Source: Vitis vinifera
Lineage: Eukaryota; Streptophyta; Magnoliopsida; Vitales; Vitaceae
DNA: 64,000 nucleotides
Reading direction: 5' to 3'
NCBI RefSeq assembly: GCF_030704535.1
Contig: NC_081819.1
Location: 22,354,001 to 22,418,000, forward strand
Part shown: piece by piece, positions 37,589-48,982 of the stretch
Numbering within the stretch: position 1 is the first letter of the stretch
Layout of the letters: each line of letters begins with the position of its first letter
Translations under genes and position numbers: made by a program
The notes under the pieces: generated by a model
Database searches by the model: none
The model's input: only the letters and a program-made list of their open reading frames with translations
What the model was told of the DNA's origin: nothing

Positions 37589-37823
37589 TGAAAGACTCTG
37601 TAGAAATCTGTAAAATGGTATTGGCTTCAATGCCAAAAACCGGGTGGCTATTCTCATTTATATACAATTACAGAAGAAGTTTTGAAATACACAATAACAG
37701 AAATTTAAAAATAGTCAAGGGTTATCTCTTGGGTTATCTCTTAAAGTGGATAAGTGTTTATCTGGTGGATAAGATAAGTGAGAAGCCAAGGAAATCTCGG
37801 TGGTTTGAATGTTGTGGTTATCA
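37589..37823 (-). repeat. 3' LTR of the minus-strand copia element
   Basis: 235 bp; on the minus strand it begins TGATAACCACAAC and ends AGAGTCTTTCA. The polyprotein frame runs into it. Confidence 0.95.
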
Positions 37824-40800
37824 TCCCCCCTCAAGCTAATGGGGAGAGAAACCACCATTAGCTTGTCACGAAGCAGACAAAAACGAGCTAAACTTAGTCC
37901 CTTTGTAAAGATATCAGCAGGCTGATCATAAGAACCAATGAACTGAAGGGAAATATCTCGATTAGCAACTTTCTCGCGGATGAAGTGAAAATCAACTTCA
38001 ATATGTTTGGTGCGGGCATGAAACACAGGATTAGAAGCAAGAGCAAGAGCGCCACTGTTATCACACCAAATAGTAGGAGCTGTGGGCAAAGAAATATGAA
38101 GTTCTTTGAGGAGCATACGAATCCAATACAGCTCAGCAGTAGTAATAGCTAATGTCCTATATTCGGCTTCAGTGCTAGAACGAGCTACCACATATTGTTT
38201 CTTGGCAGTCCATGAGATTAAGCAAGAGCCAAAGAAAACGCCATACCCAATAGTTGATCTTTGATCATCGGGATTACCAGCCCAATCTGAATCACAAAAG
38301 GCTTGAAGAGTTTGCTCGCCCTTAGTGTACCATAATCCCAGATCAATGGTGCCTTTTAAGTAACGTAAGACACATTTTGCTGCTGTCCAATGAACAGAAT
38401 TAGGACAGTGCATATGTTGACATAGTTGGTTGACAGAAAATGCTATATCAGGTCTAGTCAAGGTGCAATATTGAAGAGCTCCCACAGTTTGTCGATATTC
38501 TGTAATTTGAGAAGCTGTGAGTGGCTCACCAACATGAGTGGATAATTTAAGGCCTGTGGTACAAGGAGAGGAAGCAGGTTTGGCCCCAGCCATCTTGGTA
38601 CGATGAAGAAGATCCCCGATGTACTTGGATTGTCGAAGATGTAGGCCAGAAGAGTCACGACTTGCTTGGATGCCGAGAAAATAGCCTAAAGGACCAAGGT
38701 CTTTCATCTTGAACTCGGTCTGTAGCTTTTGGATTAGAGACTGAATGAGAGAAGGATATGTACCTGTAACAAGGATATCATCTATGTAGATGAGGATAAA
38801 TAGATGAATATGGCCCTTATGATAGACAAATAAGGAGGCATCCACTGGTGAGGATAGGAAACCGAATTCAAGTAGAGTTTGAGATAGACGCATAAACCAA
38901 GCACGAGGTGCTTGTTTGAGGCCATAAAGTGACTTGTTCAGTTTGCAAACATAATCTGGAAAATCTGAATTAACAAACCCCTTAGGTTGCTCCATATATA
39001 CATCCTTTAGCAAGATCCCATGAAGAAAAGCGTTAGATACATCAAGCTGTCTGATTTCCCAATCAAATTGAATAGAAAGTGTAAGAAGAACCCGTACAGT
39101 AGAAGGCTTAATTACTGGACTAAAAGTCTCAGTAAAGTCAATACCTTCTTCTTGAGCAAATCCCAAAGCCACTAATCTTGCTTTGAATCTGTCAACCTCA
39201 CCTGTGGATGTTTGTTTAACTTTATACACCCACTTATTTCCCACCACATTATGATCAACAGGTCTAGGACATAGCTTCCATGTCTCATTAGCCAATAAAG
39301 CATCATATTCCTCTCTCATAGCAACACACCAGTCAAGTAATAAAGCAGCTTGTCGGTAAGAGGTTGGTGCAAGGGGAGTCACAGTACTGGATAATGCTTG
39401 GAGAGGATATTGGGTGGAATAGAGTTTAAAATCTGAAAATGTGCGAGGTTTGAGGTTTCCTGTTTGGGAGCGAGTTGTCATGGGGTGATGAGAGTGATTG
39501 GAAGAAGAGGAAAATTCAGGTATAGAAAGGGTAGGAGCTGGACCAGGTATGGGAGAAGGTAGAGTGGAGATATGAGGAGAAGTGGGGATAGGTAAAGATT
39601 CTAGAGGAGAATCAGGTGAATCTGAAATGATTGGAGAGGAATGCTGTAAATTAGAAGTAGATAAAGAAAATGAAGGAGAAGGTAAAGGCGTACCTTGAGA
39701 GGAGACCACTGGAAGAAGTTCAGAAGACTGCAATCCATCCTTAGCAAGAAATGTATTCTCATTAAACACAACATGTCATGAGATTAGAACTTTTTGAGTG
39801 ACAGGATCCAAGCATCTATATCCATTTTGATGGGAACTATAACCTAGAAATATGCAACGTTTGGATCTGAACATTAATTTGTGAGTTGCATATGGTCGCA
39901 ACAATGGAAAACAGGCACAACCAAAGGTGCGCAAGGAGGTATAATCAGGATGTTTGCCAAATAATTTAAGATTTGGTGTTTGGTTATCAAGAGTAGATGT
40001 TGGCAGTCTATTGATGAGAAAAATGGATGTTAAAAAGGCATCAACCCAGAATTTAGTGGGCAAAAGTGACTGAGCTAATAGAGACAGTCCCATTTCCACC
40101 ACATGACGGTGTTTACGCTCAGCAACCCCATTTTGTTGGGGTGTATGAGGACAAGTGCGGCGATGTTGGATTCCATTAGAGGAAAGAAACAATTGAAATT
40201 GGTTGGACATGTATTCTCCACCTCCATCCGATTGTAATTGCTTAATTTTGCAAGAAAATTGGTTTTCAACTAGTGTTTTGAATTTAACAAAGCAAGCATA
40301 TACATCAGATTTATTTTGGAGAGGATAAAGCCATGAGAATCGTGAAAAATCATCAATGAATATAACATAATACTTACATCCACTGAGAGATTTGGTAGAA
40401 CAAGACCATACATCAGTATGAATTAATTGCAAAGGAAAGGAAGAAACACAAGTAGAAGGTTTGAAAGGAAGTTGCTTACCTTTGCCAAGTTGGCAAGGTT
40501 CACAAAAATGCATTTTATTCACTAATCCTTCAACAGGTAAGGAGTGTTTATTTAATAACTGAGACACAATGGGAAGAGATGCATGTCCTAATCTAGAATG
40601 CCAAACTGAAACTGGTGCTTTAATTCCTACAACGACTGACAAAGCATGTGATTTATTGATAGACATTGACCGCAACTGGATTGGATAGAGACCCCCTTCA
40701 CTCCTGCCTTCCAGTAGTGTCGCCCCCGTTTGTATGTCCTTGACAAAATAATGAGTACCAGTTAGAATAAAGAGGCAATTATTATCAAGACGGAATTGAT

Positions 40801-42010
40801 TTATGGAAAGCAAATTGGCAGAAGCTTGAGGACAATGGAGGACACGTTTGAGGTTTAATTTAGCTTCAGGAGTATGAAAAATAGTAGTACCAGTATGTGC
40901 AATACTTAAACCTTGGCCATTACCAACAGCTACATTTTCTTGTCCTGTGTATGGTTGTTGCAGAGTAAGATGCTCCAGATTGGCAGTAATGTGCTGATTA
41001 GCTCCACTATCAGCAAACCATGTCTCTTCCTCTTGCTCAGCATTGCTATGTGCCACCATAGCAGCTAACTAGGTTGGTGGATGACGACCCTGATATGCAT
41101 AATCCATTCTATGAAAGCAATCTAATGCCTTATGACTTAGCTTTCCACAGATTTGACAAGGTGCCTTAGGAGTGGAAAATGAGTGCTGCTTCTGATTTGG
41201 CTGAGGTGAGGAAGGTAAACCAGAGGGTTGTGGTGAATATCGAGGACGAGGATTTTGTGAAAATGAAGGACGTGAATATGGTTTACTTGGGTTTTTGGGT
41301 TTGCGATTGTACTGCTGTTGGTTAGATTTGGGAATGAAGAAAGCAAAATTATTTGTCTCAGGTGGTATAGCAATATTCTGGTTTTCCAATAACAGTTCAT
41401 ATGACAAGAGCTCGGCTTGAAAGTCTTCAAAAGAAACATTCTTGTCTCTAGTGGCAAAGGACAGAGAGGTTATAAAGGGATTAAAGGATGGGTTGAGTCC
41501 ACTCACAATATAAGACATTAAGTCATCATCCTTAAGTGGCTTACCAACTGCAGCTAATTCATCAGACACCAACTTTGCTTTTTCAAGAAAATCAGTGCAC
41601 TTCATTGACCCTTGATGAAGAGTCTACAACTTTCGCTTTAGGTGGTGTACACGGGTTCTGGATTGAGAGGCAAACTTGTTTGCTAGAGAACTCCACACCT
41701 CTCGAGCAGATGTGATGCCATAAACAGAAGCTAGCACCTTGTCAGACAAAGTGGCATTGATCCAACTTAACACACACTGATCTTTCTTATTCCAGAGAAT
41801 ATATGCTGGATTAAGAGAACCATCAAGAGATTTTGATGGACACGGCTCAAAACCATCCACGAAGCCCATCAAGTCATGACTTTTCAGTACTAGCACAATC
41901 TGAGATGACCATATAAGGTAGTTTGTGTCACTCAGCTTGATTGACACCAGATGACCAATGTTTGGAGGAGCAAAGATAACATTGGAGGAAGCGGAAGAAG
42001 AGAAGGCCAT
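37715..42010 (-). pseudogene. Copia gag-pol polyprotein with three in-frame stops
   Basis: From the ATG at 42010 (MAFSSSASSNVIFAPPN) one frame runs to 37715, interrupted only by TAG at 41626-41624, TAG at 41071-41069 and TGA at 39778-39776. Domains in order: gag; zinc knuckle CQICGKLSHKALDC; protease WFADSGANQHIT; integrase with CEPCQLGKGKQLPF, HTDVW, QSDGGGEY and NGVAERKHRH; reverse transcriptase with YIDDILVTG; and RNase H with CDSDWAG and SSTEAEYR. The catalytic residues all look present. At its end the frame passes through the purine tract and stops inside the 3' LTR. The TGA fits C-to-T change at a CGA codon. Confidence 0.93.
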
Positions 42011-42054
42011 AGTTGAGAAGGAAAGGATCGATTGAAATTAGGCGTATGCCAATT

Positions 42055-42066
42055 GCTCTGATACCA
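42055..42066 (-). promoter_or_regulatory. Primer binding site of the minus-strand copia
   Basis: Reads TGGTATCAGAGC on the minus strand directly after the 5' LTR. Confidence 0.92.
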
Positions 42067-42301
42067 TGAAAGACTCTGTAGAAATCTGTAAAATGGTATT
42101 GGCTTCAATGCCAAAAACCGGGTGGCTATTCTCATTTATATACAATTACAGAAGAAGTTTTGAAATACACAATAACAGAAATTTAAAAATAGTCAAGGGT
42201 TATCTCTTGGGTTATCTCTTAAAGTGGATAAGTGTTTATCTGGTGGATAAGATAAGTGAGAAGCCAAGGAAATCTCGATGGTTTGAATGTTGTGGTTATC
42301 A
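42067..42301 (-). repeat. 5' LTR of the minus-strand copia element
   Basis: 235 bp, followed on the minus strand by the primer site and preceded by CAACTC of the split Yippee-like gene. Confidence 0.95.
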
Positions 42302-42338
42302 GAGTTGTATATAGAGAGAATTGAGAAGAAGGGGATGA

Positions 42339-42343
<5 letters not shown>

Positions 42344-42372
<29 letters not shown>
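42344..42372. repeat. TA microsatellite
   Basis: About 14 TA units, in the intron of the split Yippee-like gene. Confidence 0.93.
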
Positions 42373-42377
<5 letters not shown>

Positions 42378-42818
42378 TCTAACAATGAGCCAGCCTAGTG
42401 GTTGGTTTTTGCAGCCAGCGCAGTAGATGTTGGCCAAGTCTACAATGGCCACCTTAGTCACAGCTTCAAGGGTTCTGGAAAATCGAATTTCACCTTCTCC
42501 AATAATGTACAAGTTAAAGCTGCATATGTAGAATATGGGCAATTCTTTAGGTGAAAGATACGCCTACAATTTTTCTCAACCAAAAATGCTCAATTCATGA
42601 AAATTATTGTAGGCTATGCTCGATTCTAGGAGATATTAAGAAAAAAAAATCTAAGTAAAATGATTTTAATTTTAATATAAAAGAAATTGTGAGAAAAAAA
42701 AAATCAAATAATCATTAAAATGAGTAAAATGAATTTTAAGTAACATTTCTTCTTTATTTTTTTATTTTTCTAGAACTAAACATAGTCCTAAATTAAGTCT
42801 ATATATTTTTACATTCTT

Positions 42819-42923
<105 letters not shown>

Positions 42924-43199
42924 AGAAAAGAAAAAGAGAAATAAAGTTGGAAAAAATTTTCTTTTAATGCTTTCCTGTGAAAAAAATTGAAAGAAAAAAT
43001 AAAAAATAAAATAAAATAAAAAAAATAGAAATCACAATCAGAATTTTTCATTTCCTAAACCAAACAGTTTAAATCTAGCCATCATTTGTTTTTCATTTTG
43101 TCTTTTTTTTTTTTTTTCATTTTTTATATTTTTGTTCAAACTTTTGGAGCCAACAAAAATTCTTAAATAACTTGCATAAAGCCAAAACAATTTCAAAAA

Positions 43200-43760
43200 G
43201 AGACAGGATAGTAACTCACGCGCCGTGAATCTCTAACCTTTAATTTCCTTATGTTATATAGAAGCAAACCAACACTCTGATTTCTCATTTTTCTTTACCT
43301 CGTTTTCTCGATTCTCTCTAACTTTCGTCGGTCCAGGTACTTTTCCGATCTATTTCTCTCTTTTCTTCTTTTCTTTCCAGTCCATGTCTCATTGTGATTT
43401 CTTATTTTGCATTTTCTTGTTTGCATTTTTTGCACTCTTACTTTTCATTACCTCGCTTTCTCGATTCTCTCTGACTTTCAGTTTCATGTCTCATTGTGTT
43501 CGTCGGTCCAGCAGGTACTTTTCCGATCTCTTTCTCTCTTTTCCGATCTCTTTCTCTCTTTTCTTCTTTTCTTTTCAGTCCATGTCTCATTGCAATTTCT
43601 TATTTGCATTTCTTTCACTTTCTTGGTAACCAAACAACAGTCATTTTTCACTGTTTGTTTGCATTGGGATCTGAGGTGTCCCGATCTCTCTTTTCTTTTT
43701 TTCTTTAAAATATTAATAAGTTACTTTCGTCTAAATCCATATCCTTGTTTTTTTTTTTTA
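43200..43760 (+). other. Promoter/5'-leader-like region with an internal duplication
   Basis: TTATATAGAAGC followed by a pyrimidine-rich stretch and a CCAG/GTAC donor-like site looks like a plant 5' leader. The stretch CTCGATTCTCTCT to CAGTCCATGTCTCATTG (about 43288-43400) recurs at about 43442-43590 with a small insertion and an inner repeat of TTTTCCGATCTC. No coding exon follows before the LTR-like remnant. It may be the orphan first exon of a lost gene. Confidence 0.4.
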
Positions 43761-43779
43761 TGATCAGAAGTCGTATTTG

Positions 43780-44420
43780 TTGATGTCTTGTGTCCCAGTG
43801 ATCCACGTGGCTGTCAAGTGGACGCACGCTTTTATCCAAGATTGAGTTCTGGTTCAGTCTTCCCTGCAAAAGATGTCCGGACAGGAGGTCCGGACACACC
43901 CTCCGATGGTTTTGTTAGCCATGTGTCACGGACTTAGTCGTTCACTAAGCTCGTGCGGCACTTAGACAAGCCAAGACGCTTGATCTTGCTAAGTCAGCCT
44001 TGCTCCCCAATGCTTAGCTTGCTAGGCTAAGACATTTGCGACTCAAAAGCTTAAGAAGCTTGGTAGGCAACTCTTGAAAGAATGGAAGCTTTCACTAACT
44101 CAAGGAAACCTTTACAAGTGCTTGGATGCTCACTTGCTTGGTGTCTTGGCTAAATGAGGTCCTCACCTATTTATAGGTACCAATGGAATTCTCTGGAACC
44201 TTGGAGGGTTCCTTACAATTCAAGACTATTCTAGAATGTCCTACATCATTCTAGGTACAAGCCTATATACAAGTATATACAAGAGACTTCTAGAATTCTC
44301 TAGAAAGCCCTTAACTCCTCTCATGTCTTCCACCATAATGTAGAATTGTGTGGATTCCTCCAAACTTCTCTAGAACCTTTCACACTCTTCCCACTTTAGG
44401 AGTCTCCAAAAGTTTCCTGA
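43780..44420 (+). repeat. LTR-like remnant, probable solo LTR of a retrotransposon
   Basis: Non-coding block of clearly different, less AT-rich composition with GTCACGGACTTAGTCG, TTGGCTAAATGAGG, TATTTATAGG and TCTAGAACCTTTCACACTC. Its second half matches 23350-23690. A possible start is TGTCACGG at 43924. No partner LTR, primer site or coding region adjoins. Family not identified. Confidence 0.6.
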
Positions 44421-45049
44421 CTCTAAAGAAAATAATTTTTTTTATTGGATTTTATTTTATTTTATTTTATTTGGAAACAAAATGATAAAGATCCCTTAAA
44501 AAAATTCATTTCTAAACTAAATGTCTAAAAATATTTTTTTTTTCAATATAAGTTAAGCAAAATTATAAAATAAAAAAAAAATTAAAAGGCTAAATTTTAT
44601 TTAAGCTAAAATGATTAAAAACGGAAAATCACAATTTTTTTAATAGAGGAGGCGACCAAATACCAAAACCTAACCCTATGGCAAAAGATAGGGTAAAATA
44701 ATGGTATATATACATTTGTCATAACTTCTTATCTAGTGATATAAATGGTGACAAATATAAAAATAATGTTATTACAATCACATTTGAAATTCAGAAAAGA
44801 ATTTTTAAGAATACTAGGATGAATTATTTGTTTTTAAAAGAATAATATTAAAAGCAACTTGCTTTTTTACTAAATGAAAAAACACCAAAATTGACTCTTC
44901 TCAATACTAAAATTAATTTGTTGGTTTTGTTTTACTTCTTAATATTTAATAAAAATAAAATATTTTAAAAAATAACTTAATATTTAACACTATTAAACAA
45001 TGTTTTGTATTAAATTTTATTTAGAATGAAAAAAAAGGCATTACTTTAA

Positions 45050-45480
45050 TGGGTGTTTGATAAATCAACTTAATAATTTAAAATGACTTAATAACTTAAT
45101 TTAACTCATAAAATAAATAAAATATGTTTGGTTAAATAACTTAATAGTATAACTTAAAATTTAAATAAAAAAACTTTAAGTAATAAATAAAAATAATTAA
45201 ATTATTTTTAAGTTCATATTTTCATTTTAATTTTTTCATGCATATTTGTCATAATCACCTTCATGATGTCTTTTATTATTTCACAACCTTCGTTATTAGT
45301 CGATTTTTTTTACTACTCCATGACCTTCATGGTTACTCGAGATCCTTTATCAATTTTATAATTTATAAGGATAAATATATCAATTTGATAATTTAGATTT
45401 ATCTAACAACCTTAATACTTAATTTGATGATTTAGATTTATCTAACAACATTAATACTTAAAATAAAATTTAAGTAATTT
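45050..45480. repeat. MITE-like AT-rich element
   Basis: Starts GGGTGTTTGATAAATCAAC, a terminus shared in inverted form with the right end of the element at 45908-46345 (TTACCAAACACTCC). It ends roughly where AAGTAATTTTCACAATC begins. Limits are approximate. Confidence 0.4.
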
Positions 45481-45552
45481 TCACAATCTGCATATTACCA
45501 TTCTTCTATTTTCATGTATGAACGAGGATAAAACTCCAGCTATACTCCAATC

Positions 45553-45558
<6 letters not shown>

Positions 45559-45626
<68 letters not shown>
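45559..45626. repeat. TA microsatellite
   Basis: About 34 TA units. Confidence 0.96.
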
Positions 45627-45629
<3 letters not shown>

Positions 45630-45907
45630 CTCTATGTTCGAAAGTACTATCATGTATAATTATTATTTTTTTATTTTTTTAAATAAGAATTTTTTATGTA
45701 AAAGTAAAACATTTTATACCAAAAATATATATTTATACTTAAAAAAAAATTAAAATTTAAGATAGTAAAAATCTTTTAAAACAAATTTTAAAATTACTAC
45801 TTTTTCGATGTAAATTTTTAAAAATTTTGTATCCTATATAAAAACTATTACTAAAATTATTACTATTTTTAATTTAAAAGCAAAAAATAAAAAATCTTTC
45901 TAAACTA

Positions 45908-46345
45908 ACACTTAGGAAGTGTTTGATAAAATTTACTGTTTATTATTCAATTATTTAAATTAACTTTAAGTTAAATTATATTTAAATTACTTAAAATTTA
46001 TTATTTAATTTTTATTCTAAATATTAAAGTTGTTTAATAAAATTAACTTAAAATTTATTTTAAATCATTAAATTAAAATATTTATCCTCATAAATTATAA
46101 CAAGAGTAAAGGAGGTTGAGTAATAATGAATATCATTAAAGAGATTGTGGAGATAAATAGGACAAATATATATAAAAAAAGTAAAATAAAGATATGGACT
46201 TAATAATAAATTAATTATTTTTTATTTAATATTTAAATTTATTTTTAATTTTAAATAATACTATTATATTATTTTACCAAATATAATTAATTTACTTAAT
46301 GATTTAAATTAAGTTATTAAGTTAATTTACCAAACACTCCAAAAT
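45908..46345. repeat. MITE-like element with terminal inverted repeats
   Basis: Left end GAAGTGTTTGATAAAATTT and right end AATTTACCAAACACTCC are inverted repeats of each other; no coding capacity between. GTGTTTG termini are common in plant hAT-type MITEs. A target duplication was not resolved. Confidence 0.5.
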
Positions 46346-46578
46346 TCAACTTATTTTTTTATCAATAATGTTATATATTTATCTAATTAATTACCAACAT
46401 GTTATATTATGAGAAATTATAGGAAAAATCTGAAAATATAATAAATTTTATCTTATACCTAATTCTTAAAATGTCTATATAATAAATTTTCTCCGTAAAT
46501 GCTGAAATAAATGAAAATAGAATATCAATTTTCAAAAATTGAAAAAAAAAAAAACAAAATTTAGTGAGTAATTGTTTC

Positions 46579-46587
46579 TATATAAAA
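46579..46587 (+). promoter_or_regulatory. TATA box of the Yippee-like gene
   Basis: TATATAAAA, followed after about 30 bases by a pyrimidine-rich leader typical of plant transcripts. The 5' leader seems to contain an intron from 46831 (CAG/GTACCT) to 46937 (AATCAG/GAG). Confidence 0.65.
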
Positions 46588-46958
46588 ACCCAACTCTCCC
46601 GCCCACTCTCTCACATTTTCTCTTTCATTCTCTGGCTTTCTAGGGAAAGTTGAAGAGGCTTCCCTCTCAGTTTCTCCTTCGTTCTTTCACTTCGATTGTT
46701 GGTCTTCTTCTTCATCAATCCTACATCTTTTTCATTTTTGTTCTTAAATCCAATATCTTTATTTACCTTTTTCTTTTGTGTGTTTGACTGTATAGGGACG
46801 TGAAGTACGAAACGTCTGAATTACAATCAGGTACCTTCTCGCTTTCTTTCATTTGATTTTTCCAAAGCTTGGTTTACGACATTTTCTCGACATCCAAACA
46901 ACCCTATCTATGTATATTATATTTCTTTCTTAATCAGGAGAAGTTAATTGCTCTGAAA

Positions 46959-48001
46959 ATGGCCAACATGCCCAACTTGGTTTTGGAGTGTCACTTCTGC
47001 TCAACACGCTTTCAATCTCTCACACAGAATCTTGGAAATGTATTTTCTTTCTTTCCTTCTTTCTTACTTACTTTCTTTTCTTCTTTCTTTTTTTCTTTCT
47101 TTCACTCTGGTCTTCATTTTTGTTTGCAGATCTTTAATCTACCTCAACCTTACGAGAATGCTTGGCTCTTCGATAGAGCGTAAGATTTTCATTCCTTTCT
47201 TCTTCTTATGGATTCTCGAGAATAATTATTATTATTTAAAAAAAAATCATGATTTAATTGATACAATTTTATGGAGAAATTATCATATTCATGCAATGTA
47301 AATTGCAGTTCCAATGTGTACTGGGAAGAAGGAGTGGAAAATCCATTTACGACATTGATTTCAGTTGCTGGTCAGGAGGGGAGCACCCAGATGACACTGA
47401 CCAATGTTTCCTGTTCTGGATGTGGAACTCCATGTGGCTTGAAAATTGTGACCATTACCATCCCTTTCTCTCTCTCTTCTTTTCTTTCTTCCCACATCAT
47501 TTTTACTAAAAAAAAAATTTTAATTTTGAATTATGTATAACATGATAATTGTTTTCAAAAATAGTTTCCAAAAATAGTTCTTTGTTTTTAAAAACAAAAA
47601 ACAAGTATTTTCAGTTTTCTTATTATTATTTAAAAATAATAATTACATAAATAAATTAAAAATAAAATACTACATATATATTTTTAAAATTTATTTAAAA
47701 ATATAAAACAATGGTTAAAAATATTATTGGTTTCCAAATGATTTTTTTTTAATAAAACATCATTAAACAATTTCCAAAAATTATTCTAAAAACTTGTTGG
47801 TTAGAAAAGCTATTTCAAATAGTCATAATATATATATATATATATATATATGAAAATCTAATTTTTTAATTTTTTACATTTACCTCAAATTTCAACCAAC
47901 AAACATAGGGTTAATTGATTAATCTAAACTTGTATATGTTCTTTATTCAGGTTGCGGTTGGTCTACATCCTTTGTTTCGTCGAGGACAATATATATTATA
48001 A
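46959..48001 (+). CDS. Divergent Yippee-like zinc-binding protein
   Basis: Four exons, 46959-47039, 47130-47179, 47309-47447 and 47951-48001, join to 106 residues. Features in order: CHFC at 11-14, AWLFDRASNVY at 38-48 (the Yippee AYLF..VNV signature), CSGCGTPCG at 79-87 as the second CxxC, and HPLFRRGQYIL at the end (Yippee xxYKEGKFIL). Two CxxC pairs binding one zinc in a beta-tent fold are the family hallmark (Yippee, Mis18, cereblon). Similarity to ordinary plant Yippee proteins is low, so I place it only as Yippee-like. The last donor (ATT/GTGACC) is weak. Intron 1 is 90 bp, in frame and free of stops. Related exons at 37500-42519 and in the array suggest a small local family. Function unknown. 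Confidence 0.62.
47827..47851. repeat. TA microsatellite in the last intron of the Yippee-like gene
   Basis: About 12 TA units. Confidence 0.93.
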
Positions 48002-48589
48002 GCAAAGTAAGCTTTTATAATATGATCCTATAAGATTTCAATGATTAATGAACAAGTTCATTCTTCGCTTTGTTGTACATCGTGGAACTATGATGTATTA
48101 GGGTATCGAATTATGATGTGTTATGGTATCATATTAATATATTTTAAATCAATAAATTATTTTTATATTTTATTTCAAACTCATCATTTTATTTATTTTT
48201 GGATATTAAATTATTTAAAAATGTATAAATTTTGAGGTAATTTTAATTGTATTTTTCACATTTTTCATAAAGAAATTAAATAAAAATTTATTTTTTTAAA
48301 TATTTTTTTCTCTTTAAAATACCATGAAAATATTTTTTCGTAAAATTTGACTTAGTATATATGTGATGGTAATTTCTTATACTCTAATTAGTGGTATATT
48401 GGGACATGAGTAAGATCCAACTCATTGATTTCTTCAAAATATTAAAAAGATAAAGAACAAAAAATATTCCTCTATTATCAATGGCATATAAATAAATCTT
48501 TTTATGTTAGAATTCAAAATAAATAAATAAATTATAAACAATATCATCCTTATTGTTCTAAGTCGAGTTTCATTTACGGTAGCAAATTT
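48002..48589. other. AT-rich DNA downstream of the Yippee-like gene
   Basis: Includes two close copies of the stretch TCGTGGAACTATGATGT / TCGAATTATGATGTG near 48080-48120. Otherwise A/T-rich with no gene seen. Confidence 0.55.
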
Positions 48590-48982
48590 TCTTCCCTGTT
48601 TTATAAGAACTTTTTTCCTATATTATAAAAACATTTTTTCCTATATTAGGTATATCAGCAAAACAAAACAAAACATTGATGGTAAATTGTTAAATATGAT
48701 TAAGCAAATATCAAAGCAACATATTTAAGTTGAATAAATAAGTTAGGATCGAGATGAAGGTTATTTGAAAATATATATATATATTTAAATATAAAAAAGT
48801 ATATATATATATATTTAAATATAAAAAAGAATAAAAAACGATTGGATATTCAATTTAAAAAATGATAGGAGTCCTTTTGGAACATTTTCAACAAATATAA
48901 TAATAACAAAAGGAAAGGTAAGAGTGTTTGGGCCATGTCCACGACAGAGAAGAAAATTGATGCACTCAATCGTTGTTTCCTG
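48590..48982 (+). repeat. Dispersed repeat, inverted partner of 22898-23255
   Basis: Reverse-complement match to the block at the end of the array, with an additional TA-rich inner segment near 48770-48810. On the plus strand a short frame starting ATGTCCACGACAGAG encodes MSTTEKKIDALNRCFL up to a CT/GTAAAG site. Compared with the partner, two of the three differences in the shared codons after AAAATT are silent. Confidence 0.8.

Larger units (their letters stand above)
37589..42301 (-). mobile_element. Ty1/copia LTR retrotransposon on the minus strand, young
   Basis: 4,713 bp with 235-bp LTRs that differ at a single base (CTCGGTGG against CTCGATGG). On the minus strand the order is LTR, primer site, gag, protease, integrase, reverse transcriptase, RNase H, purine tract (GAGGGGGGA), LTR. 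No clear target duplication: the flanks read GATGA and GAGTT. The leader between primer site and gag is only about 45 bases. The polyprotein has three in-frame stops. Confidence 0.94.
37500..42519 (-). pseudogene. Yippee-like gene split by a copia element
   Basis: On the minus strand an exon at 42519-42384 (136 bp) reads FNLYIIGEGEIRF through to NIYCAGCKNQPLGWLI, between a TGCAG acceptor and a GTTAGA donor. Beyond the copia insertion, 37553-37500 reads AQAHHPVIRAGQYILQL and then stops. These match exons 3 and 4 of the intact gene at 46959 in length, phase (exon 3) and motif (C-x2-C; HP..G.YIL). I could not find a phase-0 acceptor for the last exon, nor the first two exons with certainty. A TA microsatellite lies in the intron. 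With 4.7 kb of retrotransposon inside the intron it is probably dead; I call it a pseudogene. Confidence 0.6.

Noticed and set aside
43384-43763. F/S-rich frames of up to 118 codons
   Set aside because: They read a duplicated TC-rich leader tract and have no domain content.
46869-46958. Upstream in-frame start for the Yippee-like protein
   Set aside because: This part lies in a leader intron ending at 46937 and adds hydrophobic residues unlike the family; the ATG at 46959 fits better.
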